From Dactylonectria macrodidyma (Eukaryota > Ascomycota > Sordariomycetes > Hypocreales > Nectriaceae): a stretch of 64,000 bases of DNA. Shown here one piece after another: positions 11,737 to 24,700 of this stretch (position 1 is its first letter; each line of letters opens with the position of its first letter). The notes under the pieces are model-generated. The model was not told where the DNA came from, did not search any database, and saw nothing but the letters and a program-made list of their open reading frames with translations. The stretch spans positions 2,480,001-2,544,000 of the forward strand of contig JAGMUV010000006.1 in assembly GCA_020744425.1 (NCBI GenBank), given 5' to 3'. Position numbers and translations under genes: made by a program.

Positions 11737-12358
11737 GGCCCCCGTAAGGACCTTTTTAGAGCGGTCACTGGCCATTGCTCATCGCTGCAACCCCGCAACT
11801 TGGTGTGCTCCACTTCATCCGACAGGGGATAGACGGGTGGCCAAGCTCGGCCAGGGATGGCCCGGCGCTCCAAGGTCACGATGCTGTGCAGAGATGGCCG
11901 AACCATGACGCCCCAGCCAACAGAGGGCATCCGTTTTTGATTTCCCTTTTTCTTTCCCATTCTCTCGAACCTCGGCTGCCTTCAGTTTTGTTCCCTGTCT
12001 TCCCCCGCGAAAACGTCGTCCTCGTATTCCTCAACTTCCTCAAAACATCGAGATACTCGAAACCAACTCTCATCGTCACCCTGCATCGACTTCCTTGCGG
12101 TTACTCCCGGCCACTCGACACTAACTCGTACACCGTACTGTACAGGGCCCTGCCATCATCCGACTTGCGGCCATATTTTTTCCACAATCCAGTTTGCGCC
12201 AAAAACGAAGAAGCGCCGCCTGACCATATTTCGAACCTGCGCTTTTTCCCTTCCCCGACCGCTATGAATGATTGCCTGACCGGGCAGATGGAAGACGAAT
12301 AATTGTCATATTTTGGATCCTCGCCTTTCGGACTGTACATCTCCACCCGAGCCCCATC

Positions 12359-14556
12359 ATGCTGTTATACACAAGACTCGCACCACCCAAGGTGCCCAAG
12401 AAGCGCTCTCGCGCCGGTACGTGTGCCCTTCTGAATGCCACCACCGACTTTGCCAATGTGCGAGAACTCCCCGCTGACCGTTGCAACTTGGATCGCGTCG
12501 TTCAGGCTGTAGTTATTGGTAAGTGATTCTCGTTCCCATCATGACAAATTGGCGCTGACATGACACCCAACAGCAAAGAAAAAGTGAATACCATCCTAGC
12601 TTTGATTTACCACCCCTAACGCGTTTGTAGAAGAAGAAATGCGACGAGATCCGGCCGCAATGCGCCCGCTGCCTGGAGCGCGGTCAGGACTGCAACTACG
12701 AGCCCGTCCGACCTCGCCAGCGTCGCAGACGTGAGTCCATCGCCTGCTTCCCCAACGATGGCCACTCTTCGTCCTCAGGCTCGGACCGGGCTCTCCAGTC
12801 GCCCGAAATCACTGTCCCCATGCATCAGTGGGAGCAAGAAACACCTGGCAGCGAGCTACTCTTGGACTCAACTATCGCAACGGAGCCCGACCCGATGACG
12901 TCCAAGGTGGCCATTTCGAGCCCTATGGATAGCCTCTTTGGCTGGAGCCCGAGGGATCTCCCGATTGTGTCTCCCATCGACCCGATTGATTTCAGCTTCC
13001 CCGGATTCGAAGATTCCATTATCCTAGCTCCCCAGGATGAAGAAGAGGAGGAGGACGAAATCGAAGAGGTTGTTCGTCAGATACCGACAACAATGGCCAC
13101 TCACAGCACGCGAAGCCCATCGCTGGCTCTTATTGCCCCCGTCCCCGTACCGTCTCCCCTCTTCGAGTTTTGCTCTCCTAGCTTCTCCGAATTCTCCGAC
13201 CGCAGCAATCGCCGTGCTCTGCTGGATCACTTTTGCAATGTGCTCTCCCACCTGATTGTGTTTCGCGAGGAGCGCGGCAATCCATTCCAACAACTCGTTT
13301 TACCGCTTTGCCAAAATAGCCCATCAGTCACAAACGCCGTATACGCGTTGGCAAGTGCGCACCTCGAGTTTCGTGGTGTCGAGAACAATGAGAAGAGCGT
13401 CTACTTTCATAATAAGGCTATCCAGGGTTTGGCGCAGTTGATCAAGCAAGGCGCAGGAGTGAACCAAAACGAACTCTTGGCAGCCATTATGCTGCTCGTC
13501 TACTACGAAGTGGTAAGTTGACATCGAAACGCGCAAGACTGTGACTAACATCTTGAAGCTCGTTCAGCAGGGTCGATCAAATATTGTCGACGGCCACCTC
13601 AAAGGTGCCTTGACCATTATGAGCAACAGCGAGACTGCGAGTGACCCAACCGGAATTTTCCTCGAACGAGTACGTTGTTCCCTTTTTTTTTTTTTTTTTC
13701 ATGTGACGCCCACTGACCAATGCAGGCATTCCGCTTCTACGATGTGATTGCGGCCCTCTCTTTTGGGACAGCCCCTCTCTCCAGCGCACCGGGGACCAGC
13801 TATCTGGCGCCGTTCCCCCCACTGGACTCTGGCGGCGCATCATCGCCTTTCGGCAGTGTCGATACCCTCCTGGGCATGGCCACTTCGCTTTGGCCAATTA
13901 TCCACCGCCTGTCCAACCTCCTTGCTCTGAAAGACCAGCTTGATTCAGCCGTCACCCATGGAGAACTCTCCAAGGCAGCCGTTCTTCGGACCGAGTTTGA
14001 AGTAACGGCATCGTCTATCGAGTCGGCGCTGAAGGATTGGACTCCTGGTCTGCCTCCAGATTCGGTTCTCACTCGGAATCCCGAGGAACTCACCACCGAG
14101 CAGGCTGCGGAGAGGGGTCGGTTGCAGAGCATCCTCAACAACGCTTTGGCGTATCGTCACTCGGCTTTTGTTTACCTATATCGGACCATCTACAGTTACC
14201 CCCGCACTCACCCGCTTGTGCAGCGCCATACCCATGTCAGCCTAACGCATTGTGTCGGAACCGTAAGCAACGCTGGTCCCATGGGAGCCCTTCTGTGGCC
14301 ATTATTCGTTGCCGCGTGCGAAGCCACGAGCCTAGGCGATAGAGACCTCGCGCGTCAGGCTTTTGTCGCGATCGACCGTCGACAAGGCATGACAAATATC
14401 CAAAGAGCGTGGTGCATCGTCCAAGAGGTATGGAAGCGTGCGGACACGGCAGAGCTGATGCAGCAACAAGAGGAGGCCATGCAAAAGGGGAGAAGCGGAG
14501 GAGACCTCTGGAGGAGAGTAAGCGCCGATATGGGCGTGACGATCGTTTTTGGATGA
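12359..14556 (+). CDS. Zn(2)Cys(6) fungal transcription factor with micro-exons
   Basis: Six exons are proposed: 12359-12416, 12506-12518 (13 bp), 12574-12583 (10 bp), 12631-13512, 13559-13669 and 13726-14556, giving about 634 residues. All introns are GT-AG. The two micro-exons are needed to build the zinc cluster C21-S-Y-C24, C31, C38, C41, C48, an exact Cx2Cx6Cx6Cx2Cx6C preceded by the basic [12 protein letters not shown] basic run (PRQRRRR) follows. The remainder is an acidic linker and an alpha-helical regulatory domain of the Fungal_trans_2 type (from about [12 protein letters not shown]; segments [12 protein letters not shown] and GALTIMSN). The last intron carries an uninterrupted T tract. 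Expected role: nuclear sequence-specific regulator; its targets cannot be read from the neighbours. The exon model is strongly supported by the exact Cys spacing and by frame continuity at every junction. Confidence 0.85.
13682..13699 (+). repeat. Poly-T tract inside intron 5 of the transcription factor
   Basis: About 18 consecutive T residues in the 56-bp intron 13670-13725, acting as the polypyrimidine tract 5' of the TGCAG acceptor. Homopolymer length may be uncertain in the assembly. Confidence 0.85.
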
Positions 14557-16828
14557 GGACTGGACTTGACACGGCGAACCACGATACCTACACAACTTGG
14601 GAATGGAGGAGTTATTTACTGAATGAACAATGGGGTCGGATACCGGTGTCTAAATTGGGGGGACGGGGTGTCTGCAATCTGTGTTATCTCGGGAGGAATG
14701 GTACTTGCCTCATGTGATCCTTGTGGATGGCATACCACTGGCTGAATTGAGTAGACTTGTCTCGATTGATCCGTTGTCTGTAGACCTTAACTGTTGGTAT
14801 CGGTGGACATGCGAGTTATGGATAGAGATCCTGGTTATAAGTTGAGCTGGATTTATGGAATTTAGTCCAATGTAATGAATTTGAATGCCTGTATTCGCGG
14901 TTTCGATGGCCCAAAGTTTCAAGCGGTGCTGCACAGTGAACGGCAAAAGCAGGGTGGTACTGATCCTCTGCTGGAATCCGAGGCACCGCTTGTGATATGT
15001 CTTGCCAAGGGCCAACCGTGGTGCGGCCAAGGCCCAATTGTGACATCGTGGGGGCCTGAGAGAATGCGAGCCAATTTCGGACTGGAGCTGCAGGGCTGGT
15101 ATTATCCTGTGATCCAGTAACAAAACAAAGTGAAGAGCTACAGACCCAACAGCAGGACTGTGCATGATGATCTGCATACCTAGACGAGGGGTTACTTGAA
15201 ATGAGGCTGTTGCTTCCTGACGGACCGGTGAACAGGTGACACGTTCAAACACTGCGTCTGCGTCTGAGTGCCGAATATGGAATTGTCATTTGTACCAGTG
15301 ATATGAGGCCGAAGCCCCCCACAGCACCCGAAACCCCCGGCTTTTGAATATCCGGGGCTGCCGGATTGGCATTGGTTTTGGGTCCACGGCTGGGAACAAG
15401 TTACCTGGCAAGCCATGTTTTTCATATCCATGTTATTGGGACTAGAGTAGAACCACTGAATGGACCCCTGCTAGGGTCGGGTATTTTGGAATAAGTGACT
15501 TGTGGCGCCGCGTGAGATGAAAGTTTTACTGCTCTCTCGCGTGACAGTAATCAACGGGGTGTCGGGGTAGAAAACGGGCTGCGTCCTGTTGCGCCGACAT
15601 ACATACGTTGGCCTCAAACGGCCGAAATTTGGACGGAGAACGCCACGATGTGAGCAAGCGGGTCGGGTAAAGGAATCCTTGACGAGGCTACGTGATTCGT
15701 GATGACCACGGGGCCTGCCACCCCTAAATTGCTCCGGAGGAGAGGGGGTTTTGTTTGGTGTGTGTCGTCTGTTTTGCCGTTGGTGGACGGACGTGGGAGG
15801 ATTACGGAGGGCAGCGGGTGGTGGTTGATGATACATGGGAGGTGGGAGGAGAGTGGGAGTTGCGTGGGAGATGGTGGTAGTGCAGCAGTTTGATGGTCAT
15901 TTGATATGGAGGGCGGGGAGCAGCGGGCCGACAGGGAGGGGCGGAAGGTAGCTGAGGAAATACGAGGAAGGAAAGGCGTTGATGGTTGAAGAAGGGAAGG
16001 AGAAGGGGCAGGAGAACGGCGGAGGAATGGATCGAAGCAAGCGGGGAAAGAACGTCCATGTTGAGCCCAGGCGGAAAGTAAATGGAAGGTACGACGTGGT
16101 GGAATTACAGTAGCAACTGGGAAACGGGGACCAACACTGGGAGCAGCTGCCCGAGCTGGAGGTTCCTCCCACATGGGCTACTCCACATACCTTGCTCCAC
16201 ACCCCAGCGACTTCTGGGCCACTGGGCTTTTGGTGAGGCAGGGTCATCTTGTCATTCATTGTTCACTTGACCAGGCCCTTCCCTCTTCGAATTCTTCCAA
16301 CCGCGGCCGGTAGCCCCAGGTCCTTCCGCCCTCGAGTCCTCGAGCCTCAACCCTTGAAACCTACCAACCTCCTTCCTCCAATACTTCAACTCTCCCCAGT
16401 AAAAATTCCGCCACCCATTCAGTCATTCTCCATTGCCCCGCTTGCTGTTAGGCTTCCCCAGCTACTTGCATTCTCCAGTGCTCGCCCCCCTGACCCCTCT
16501 CCACACTTTCTTTCTCGTCAAGTGATCAGCTCACATCGCGTTTTGCCCATGCTCACCTTCTAGGGTTGAAGCTTGAAAGGCCGACTGATGATGCTGCTAG
16601 GCTATTGCGCCCTCGTCTATCTCTAATACATTTTCCACTGGATATGAAACTTCAACATCGACTGCCCGAACAAAGCCTTGTTACTGAATCTCCATCTTCG
16701 CGACAGCCGCAACCTTGTTAAGTTGCTCTCAAGGCCCCGCCAGCTTGTGTTCATTCATCTGCGAATCTAGACGTCGATATAATCGAAGACGCGATCCCAC
16801 TTCTGTGTTGGACCACGATGTCCTAGCC
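14557..16828. other. Intergenic region between the two transcription factors
   Basis: About 2.3 kb without a supported gene. From about 15.6 to 16.6 kb the sequence is strongly strand-asymmetric and switches to pyrimidine-rich near 16.25 kb. This is typical of a long promoter and 5' leader for the gene starting at 16829. Minus-strand ORFs here are Pro/Ser-rich products of that composition. Confidence 0.5.
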
Positions 16829-19775
16829 ATGACCACCTTGATCAACACGTTGGATTCGGTTCCACCACCTCGCCCGATCCGCTTCGTACATAACCAAGGC
16901 CAACCACCCTCGAAGCGGCGAAGGATCACTGCTGCGTATGTCGCGCCTTGTTACGAAGCTGGTGGAAGTGCTTGCTAACTCTCGTAGCTGCCTGACATGC
17001 CGTAAACGAAAAACCAAATGCGCCGGCGAACGACCCCTTTGCTCCACCTGCACCAAAAATGGCCATCATTGCTTAGGATACCCGGAAGAGAATAGGAAAG
17101 AGGAGGGCGAGAAGCATGGGATGGCACTGAGGACCGAAGTCGACGAACGAGACCGAGAACTACAAGACCTCGCCGACGATGAAGAGAATATAAAACCCCA
17201 TAAATCCGGGCTCGGCGTCAAGTTGACAGAGGCGCCTGTTCCATCACGAGTGCCTGATGCGGCTTTGCTATCAAAGGCAACTGAACCCGACGATGAGGCT
17301 CCTGGCGTGGCAGCACATGTCCACCAGCCCATCCCCCAACCCGGCCACTCTGTTGCCCGCGAGCCGCTAAGCTCTACAGCCGTCCGTCGCTCCGAGAGCA
17401 ATCGTGTTCCCTACTTTCGATATTTTGGTCCGACTGCCATTGTCCCTGGCTTTAAACAAATGGTCGTTTCGGTGCGCGATCGCCGTCGCTCGACCGCTGG
17501 GTCCATCTCTGGAACATCGCCACTGTCTACTCACAGCGGAGTCCTGGGCAACAGCTCCGCTCCCGACAGTGATGTTGTTATGGAGGACCTGCCAGTATAC
17601 GATCCAAACGACGCTGCTCCTGTGCACCATCTCATCATCAACCTCGTCAAGACATTTTTCGTCCATTTGGGCTCGAGTTTTCCGTTCCTAAAGGAGCAAA
17701 GGTTTTTGCGAATGGTCAAGGAGAAGAGGGTCGAGTCCATCCTGGTAGACTCTGTTTGCTCTCTTGCTGCTCGATTTTCCGACTTGCCTGCCCTCACTGG
17801 TGGCAATGACAAGATGCCCAGGACTGAGCGTGGTGTCGTCTTTGCCCAGAGAGCCCGGCAGGCTACGGTTGACACATTCCCATGCCCGACAGTTGGTGCG
17901 GTACAGGCGTTCCTCCTCATGGCTTACGAAGGATTCGGCGCAAGCCAGGACAGCGCGCTGTGGATGTACCTTGGTCTCGCTATTCGGATGGCCGTCGACC
18001 TGGGCTTGCAAAAGGAAGTGGGAGTCCAATATCAAGGAGAAAAGGATCCCCTCTACATAAACTGGAGCAGGAAGCCTGGCGATGAGGAGAGCAGCGAGGG
18101 AAAGGAGGGAGAATTAAGCCCACCCGATCCCAAGGAGCAAAAGGAAGTTGTCCAAGAGCGAATAGACACATTCTGGGGTGTCTTTATTCTCGATCGCTTC
18201 ATATCGTCGGGAACGGGTCGTCCAGTGACGATCCGTGACGATGATTTCGAGCTCACCTTTCCTGAGCCCGCGATTGACTCGGCCACGGGATGGCCTGCGC
18301 CATTCCCCATTTTCCTCCAAATCATCAACCTCTACGGTCGCGTGTGTGACGTGCTGAACAATGTTCGGGATGCACAAGACCTGACCGAGGAAACGTGGGA
18401 CAGGCTTGGCGAGATGGAGCATGAACTCACTCAGCTCTACAAGAGTTGGGATTGGCGACTGCAATTCAACGTCAGCAACTTCAAGGCGTATCTCGGAGTC
18501 GGCCAAGGGACGACTTTTATTCTCCTGCATTTCTGGTTCCATGCACTGTTTATTGTGCTCCATCAGCCAACGCTCCTGACGCCGTTTGCCGAACTTCGAA
18601 CCGAGTTGCAGCTGGTGCCAGACAGTCGAGAGCTTAGCATGAGCAGCGCCAAGACAATATGTGACATACTGTCTTTTGCGGATCTGATTGACCCCAAGAG
18701 CTTCATTGGGGACCCATTTACGAACCAACCCATCTACATTGCTGCATGTGCCTTCCTGATGGAGTCGTGCGCGAACGCGCCGCAGTCCCCATCACGGACC
18801 GGTTCACCCACTGGCTTTAAGCGGCCAGAACAGGCCAAACAAGGAAAGTCGTCGAGGCACTCGCTTCTAGCGTCGGCGGCCAACCAAAACTACCAGCGTT
18901 GCTACAATTCGCTCCAGCAAGTTCAAATGTACTGGGGCGGTGTCAAGTATATCTTGACAACCCTGGACCAGAAATCTAAAGGCATCTGGGACTGCGAGAC
19001 ATACACATCAGAAGAGTATGAGAGCACCAAGTTACCTCGTCGAGACAGCAAGGGCAACCTCAATCCGTTCCCGAGATTCGAAAACCAGGCATCCCCCAAG
19101 GTGTCAGGACCGCCCATCGCTTGGAGTCTAGCTGGCACGGCCAATTCACCCAGCTCTAGCCTGACACTCATGTATCAGAACCGGGAGACTACGGCGGTGC
19201 CTGCTCAACCGACACAGCCGCCGAGACATACGAGTACTCCTCCTGGTAACATGGTCTATGATCCCATTCGACAGAGCCTGCCAGAGCCGACTCTGCTTCC
19301 TCCCCCGTATTCTCATCCGACATCTGCGGCGAGGCAGACACCGCGTCAGCAAAGCAACATGTCTGGCCGCCCCATGGTCAAGTTTGACCCTCTGCTAGAG
19401 GACGGGGACGGCACAGAACTGTACACGGCGCCTAGGTTCACGCCAACGAATCAGCAATCCAATGGATATGAAGCATACAGCGGGTCTCCACCAAGCACGA
19501 TGGCGGAAAACGGGATGTCGTCGTCAATTCCGACTACGGACCCTGCCAACTTACCAGGGGCAACTCAAATGTACTACCCGTCAGGCGGAGTGCCATATCA
19601 AATGCCTTGGGCTCAGTCAATGGGAAACATGGATTCCATTACATTCAATATTCAAGATATCGACATTGGCGCCTTGGGTCTCCAGCAGCCCGAGCTGATG
19701 GGGCCTTGGCTTGAATACATACCTGGTGACGTTTTGGGACTTTTTGAGGAGCCAGACATGGGACAAGGTCCTTGA
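16829..19775 (+). CDS. Zn(2)Cys(6) fungal transcription factor, Fungal_trans family
   Basis: Exon 1 (16829-16935) and exon 2 (16988-19775) flank a 52-bp intron (GTATGT donor, GCTAAC branch, TAG acceptor) and encode about 964 residues. The zinc cluster spans the junction: C37-L-T-C40, C47, C54, C57, C64 (Cx2Cx6Cx6Cx2Cx6C), preceded by the basic PPSKRRRITAA encoded by exon 1. This supports the upstream ATG over an internal start at 16938 that would lie in the intron. A fungal-specific regulatory domain follows (about residues 265-640; LWMYLGLAIRMAVDLGLQKE and RIDTFWGVFILDRFISSGTG are the characteristic helices). The C-terminal third is Pro/Gln/Ser-rich and probably an activation region. Expected role: nuclear regulator; no target is deducible from context. 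The first factor lies about 2.3 kb upstream, on the same strand but in a different regulatory-domain family, so the pair is not a recent duplication. Confidence 0.9.
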
Positions 19776-20324
19776 CTGCAGCCATGCCTGTTTTAGAATT
19801 CAAGGAGATGACTGTATGGTGTTTTGGCAAGGTTGGGCATGAGATATACCAGGACTAGGACGGCGTTTGTGATGGGTATGGAAAATAGGTGTTGCGACAA
19901 ACTTGTTTGACCAAGTTTGGATGATATGGTTTTTGGGTACTTGACTCACCCTGATTAAGGGATAAAACATGATTACTTTCTGCCCTTTGTCTCCTAATTC
20001 AGGACGAGACCATTCCGGAGTCACGATGGGAGTCTGAAAGCGTTGATTATATAAGCAGATTGACTGTACTGATTTGGGCAATTTGCTCCAAGGATTTACT
20101 CTGGGCCACAGCGGGTCAGGCGTACCCCCCCAACCCCGCCTACGGTTCGTCGCTTCGCTGCAAGGCTGACATGTTTTTCAACTTCGTTGGACTCGATAGT
20201 TCTCAACGCCTGGCTCTCAATCAGGTTTCGGCTGAGCAACCAGACACTCACGCTCACGTCGCCTCTTGCATCGGAGGAACTGTTTCGTGTATTGTTGGGA
20301 CAATCTGCAGCTACACATACCACA
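19776..20324. other. Intergenic region between transcription factor and lipoate ligase
   Basis: About 550 bp with no supported gene. It contains the 3' flank of the transcription factor and the promoter of the lipoate ligase. An ORF with a GTG start at 20187 reads in frame into the ligase, but the first ATG that precedes a targeting sequence is 20325. Confidence 0.5.
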
Positions 20325-21535
20325 ATGGCTCTCTTCAACCGCCTCATTCGGCCATCTAGATGCCTCACTGGCTTGTCACTTATCCCCCGACGATGCTTCA
20401 GCGAGGCCGCCTCGAATCCGTCCAACAAGATCCAGGTTTATACTTTGACCTCGCAAGATCCCTTTCTCAACCTCTCCATTGAGCATCACCTACTACAAAA
20501 CACGCCTGAAGACTCCACCATCCTCATCTTGTACACCAACGCCCCCTGCATCGTCTTTGGCCGCAACCAGAACCCCTGGATGGAAGTCAACCTACCACGG
20601 CTGGCCCAGATCAGAGACTCGCCGTCCAGCATCGGGTGGTCTGCCGGCCCTGTTCAGCTCGTCCGCCGTCGTTCCGGAGGCGGCACCGTGTTCCATGATC
20701 ATGGCAACGTCAACTTTAGCGTCATATGCCCTCCTGCCGCCTTTGACCGAAACAAGCATGCTGAAATGGTGGTGCGCGCACTTGGGGCCTTGGGACGCTC
20801 CAATACCCGCGTCAATGAACGACACGACATTGTCATGGATGTTCCTGGAGATGCCGTTGGCACCTTTAAGATCTCCGGCTCTGCCTACAAGCTGACGCGA
20901 CTCCGCTCCTTGCACCATGGTACTTGCCTCTTGCGCAGTCCCAACCTAAGCAACATATCGGGCATGCTGCGATCACCTGCTGAAGCCTTTATCAAGACCC
21001 GGGGCGTCGACAGTGTACGCAGTCCTGTTCGCAACGTTGACATTGACAATGCTGCATTTGAAACTGCTGTGGTTGACGAGTTTGGTCGCATGTACGGCAA
21101 ATTTGACATGAGAGAAAGACTCGACGAGGATGCACTTGGCATCGCCAATATCCGCAAAGGATACGAAGAGTTGCAGTCTAGGAGCTGGATCTACGGCCAA
21201 ACACCCAGATTCACACTGTCCACACACCCATACGAGGATGACCCTCGGGAGAGGCCTAAACTCCCTTTTGATGTGAGTAGAACTCAGTAATCATAGTAGG
21301 ACTCGCTGACGGCCGCTAGCTTAATCTCCGACTGGAAGCTAGGCACGGAGTCATTGAAGACTTTACTGCTGACAGTTCACCGGGTATCTCGGCGCTCAAG
21401 ACGACATCCTTGTATGATGTGCGCGACTGGATTACACACCTTGGCCAGGCAGGGATGACCGACGACGACGCTGCTAGGGTCGGCGCATGGATGAACAATG
21501 TCCTTGGAAACCAGTTTACCAAGCCTACGCAATAA
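20325..21535 (+). CDS. AIM22: Mitochondrial lipoate-protein ligase / lipoyltransferase
   Basis: Two exons, 20325-21272 and 21320-21535, around a 47-bp GT-AG intron, encode about 387 residues. The N-terminus MALFNRLIRPSRCL is basic and hydroxylated, as in mitochondrial presequences. The LplA-type catalytic core is clear: RRRSGGGTVFHDHGNVNFS is the lipoate/lipoyl-AMP-binding loop of the family, and GTFKISGSAYK carries the conserved ligase lysine. Exon 2 supplies the C-terminal accessory segment (LRLEARHGVIEDF and onward), so it is required for a full-length protein. Role: attaches lipoate to the E2 subunits of 2-oxoacid dehydrogenases and to glycine-cleavage H protein in the mitochondrial matrix. 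The assignment to the Aim22/LIPT1-like group rests on these motifs. Whether it activates free lipoate or transfers it from another protein cannot be told. Confidence 0.88.
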
Positions 21536-21645
21536 CCTGGGCCCTAAGAGTTGACATAAGACTAGGCATCCGGGCGGATACGAATAATCACACCCTCATT
21601 CTTACACACCATTTCAATCACACAAGGCGGGAACTTTGAAGTCGG

Positions 21646-21777
21646 TGGCTAGGTCATTGGCCAGGTCGATGGCCAGGTCGATGGCCAGGTCGATGGCCAG
21701 GTCGATGGCCAAGGTGATGGCCAGGTTGGTGGCAAGGCCGATGGCACAGGTTGATAGTCTAGGCCGATGGCCAAGAT
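21646..21777. repeat. 12-bp minisatellite (GGTCGATGGCCA)
   Basis: Tandem array with about four near-perfect copies of GGTCGATGGCCA followed by progressively diverged copies (GGTGATGGCCA, GGTTGGTGGCAA, GGCCGATGGC). It lies about 110 bp downstream of the lipoate-ligase stop. The palindromic TGGCCA gives each unit some strand symmetry. Confidence 0.9.
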
Positions 21778-24700
21778 GGTGGCCCGTGGATGCCGTTACG
21801 CAGACTCACAACGTCCACCATCTCCACACTTCTGAGCTGAGCCTCACCCGTATCGCGTCGCGAGACAACATGTAGGGCCATCCTTTTACGACAGAGTTTG
21901 GCCTCCTTTGTCTTCCGGACTCACCCGGATTCAAGGAATGAGCCATGCATCCAAACATGGGCGCGAGGGACGACTCAGACATCACATGGCTTGTCAGCCG
22001 ACCCGTGTCTCAACCACTTCCGCAACTCCAGCCCCCCTCGTGCACACCCTTACAGCCGCATTGCGATGGACCTCTAACTACACCTTCCTGGCAGTGCGAT
22101 ACGACTGGTCCATTGCTCGGACCTCAACAAGGTGTGGCTGCAGGATCAAAGCCTGACAGGCGACGGCGTTGATGGTGAGGTTGTGAGACATTCGGAAAAG
22201 CAGGGCATCGGAACCAAAACGAAGCCAGGAGGCATCCAAAGACCGGTTGATGAGCGGACAAGAGGCGCGTGCTGCATTAGATGGACCGTTCGTAGATGTT
22301 GGGTCAATCGGGAAATGTGATCCCCGAGACATGTGTGGTGGGCGACGATCTCACGCATTTCCCTTGCGAGTTGCAAGATGAATGGTATCCGATGGCTAAG
22401 AAGGGCTTGATGGTGTTGACCGGGGTGATTGTGGAGGGTATGAATGAGATGGATGTGGACAGTCAGACAGGAAAGGGGCTGGCTGGGTCGATGTGAAATG
22501 CCAGGCTGATCAACCGAAGCCGGATTCCGGATGCCCCCCAGAATCCGAATGTGAGATGTCGACATTCATCTCGGACGAGGACGGCAACTTTGTCCAGCCT
22601 TTTTCCATTCCACACGTTCAGCCCGCAGACCCGTGTCGCAGGTTCAAAACCACTCGTGTTGCCTCTTATTTGGCGAGGAATCCTCTTGGGTACCGTATCC
22701 ACTGATGCCTGGTCTTGAAGTGAAACATTTGTTGGTAGCACACACACTCTCCCACCACACATGCACCTCCATCACGTTAGTGACTTCGCCCAACGTGAAG
22801 ATGACGTGCAGCAGGGCTCTCTCAAGTGCGCTACCAACAGTTTGTCCGCCGCGGACAGACCCCTTGCGATCAGCAGCCAAGGAGCATTGCATTGCATCCT
22901 AGGGTCCTCACCGTAGTGGCGTTGTTGCTCACCTACGTTATCGATTCTGTTAGCCAGCCTCTTCGACTGTGCCGCTTTCTGTGCCACCCTCCTCCAGCGC
23001 GGCGAGGCTCTTGGGGTGGACGGTGCCTTCTAGTCGTAAGTTGATGATTGGAGGGCTGACCTGTGAGGTGAGGCGCGAACGTACTAGTCGTAGGGTCTAG
23101 TTTGGCGGGGAATCATCCTCCGAAAGGGTGGACGTAGACCACTCTGAAAGGAGGGGTCTGGATCCGTTGAAGGAGATGGTGGAAAATGGTGCTGTGACAT
23201 GCTCGTAGCCCTGGTCTTCTCCGCACCTGCCCCGGATTTCCGTCGCAAGCCGTGAGATACATTGCCTTGCTTTTTCGGCCCCCTCCATCAATGACCCTCC
23301 CGTTAATGGACCTCCCATTAATATGGGGTTCTTCTACGGAAGTCTTGCTGATGCTGAGACGCGTCTATGCAAGCTGCCTTCGATCGAAGAAGAATATCTG
23401 GGGAGCCTTCGCTGGGTGTTAGTCTCGGCGTGTTCAACCGTAATTTGCATCCTGCTTCTTTTCATCTGCCGTGGTGCCAAAACCTCGTCATAGACTTGAT
23501 TCCTTGACTGGCCAAGCGCTATTTAATGATTCGTGCCCGCGGTGCAGTCGTTACGCTGACTTTCATCTGCCTAAATATCATCTAGACCTGGTGGCGATGC
23601 AATATCTGTGTGTCAACTGGAGAAATCTCCGGTACGATGCACGCTGAGCGCCGTGTTCCAATAGCACGCGATTGTCGATTCAGGCGCGCCACCAGTAACA
23701 TGTGGGCTGGGTCGCTCTGTGTTCCCTGTGGTTACCCCGGATAGTCAACATCATTCGGCCCAACGACCGTTGAACGCATGCTGCCGCTGGCGCAAGGTGC
23801 TTGGTTGGACCTAGTTTCACAAGCAGCAAGCCGAGATGTGCGTAACGCGGAAAAGCGATGGGATGACGAAACCAAGCATCGTGGTAATCCAGGGTCGTCT
23901 TCAATCACCCTCAACGTTGCGTCGCCGCCGCCGCCTCCGTCACCGGTTCGCTGCCATCAGGCGAAGGCGTTGGGTCTAGACCTAGACTATAGAGGACGGG
24001 ACGGGTTGGCTCGATGTGACGAATCACATTTTGTGCCGCTGTAGCGGGTAGAATGGTGAGCGTGCGTTAGACGTGCCATGTAGGTTGTGGTGCGACGAGG
24101 CATTGCCATTTTCAGAGCAAAAATAGGCGACAAGAGGCGTTTGGAGCTGGTATCCAATGGAACATGCAGGGATGGATAATGATACCAACCCTTCGGATCT
24201 CAGCACTGCCAGCCCGAAAACATGTCCGGATCGGGCGACATGCTGATGAAGGATTTGATGTGAGATTGGTCCCCCGGTTGTTAGCAAACTGCCTGCCGGA
24301 AGATGTGACGAGAAACGGACTTATTCAACGGCATGTCGGCTATAACGTTCAGATTTGGCTCGATGCAACACACGCCTGTCGATCTCTGCTCATCTCTAGG
24401 TAGAACAAATGGCCGACAAAGAAAATAATTCCCGGGGCGTTGACAGCGGCGCAGCATCAGTTCCCATTTCGCTGCATGTCAATCTTGTTCGTGTCAGACC
24501 TCCAACCAAGGCACGATGACGGAACGGGCTGCAGCAGGGGGTGAAATGGTGGGAGGCATACCGTCGCTTACGGCGGGACAACGTTTTGATGGGTGTTGCC
24601 CAAGAGACTAGACCCCAGTCAACAGACTCTGCATACGCATCACCTGCATTGGGCGCATTCAGGGTACAGGGCTCCCAACATGGCTTAGGAGGCATTGGAA

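Larger units (their letters stand above)
8117..12358. other. Long intergenic region without recognisable gene
   Basis: About 4.2 kb. Small ORFs on both strands show no known motif, no plausible exon chain and no codon-use signal I can defend. The left end is the promoter of the cell-surface gene. The right part (from about 11.75 kb) is pyrimidine-rich and is probably promoter and 5' leader of the transcription factor starting at 12359. An AT-rich, repeat-containing block lies at 9.8-10.2 kb and an 11-bp tandem repeat at 11.70 kb (both listed separately). Confidence 0.5.

Noticed and set aside
15614..16174. Minus-strand Pro/Ser-rich ORF of 186 codons
   Set aside because: Composition is explained by the purine/pyrimidine skew of the promoter region upstream of the second transcription factor.
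21646..21777. CRISPR-like direct repeats
   Set aside because: The units are contiguous 12-mers without spacers, in a eukaryotic genome: a minisatellite.
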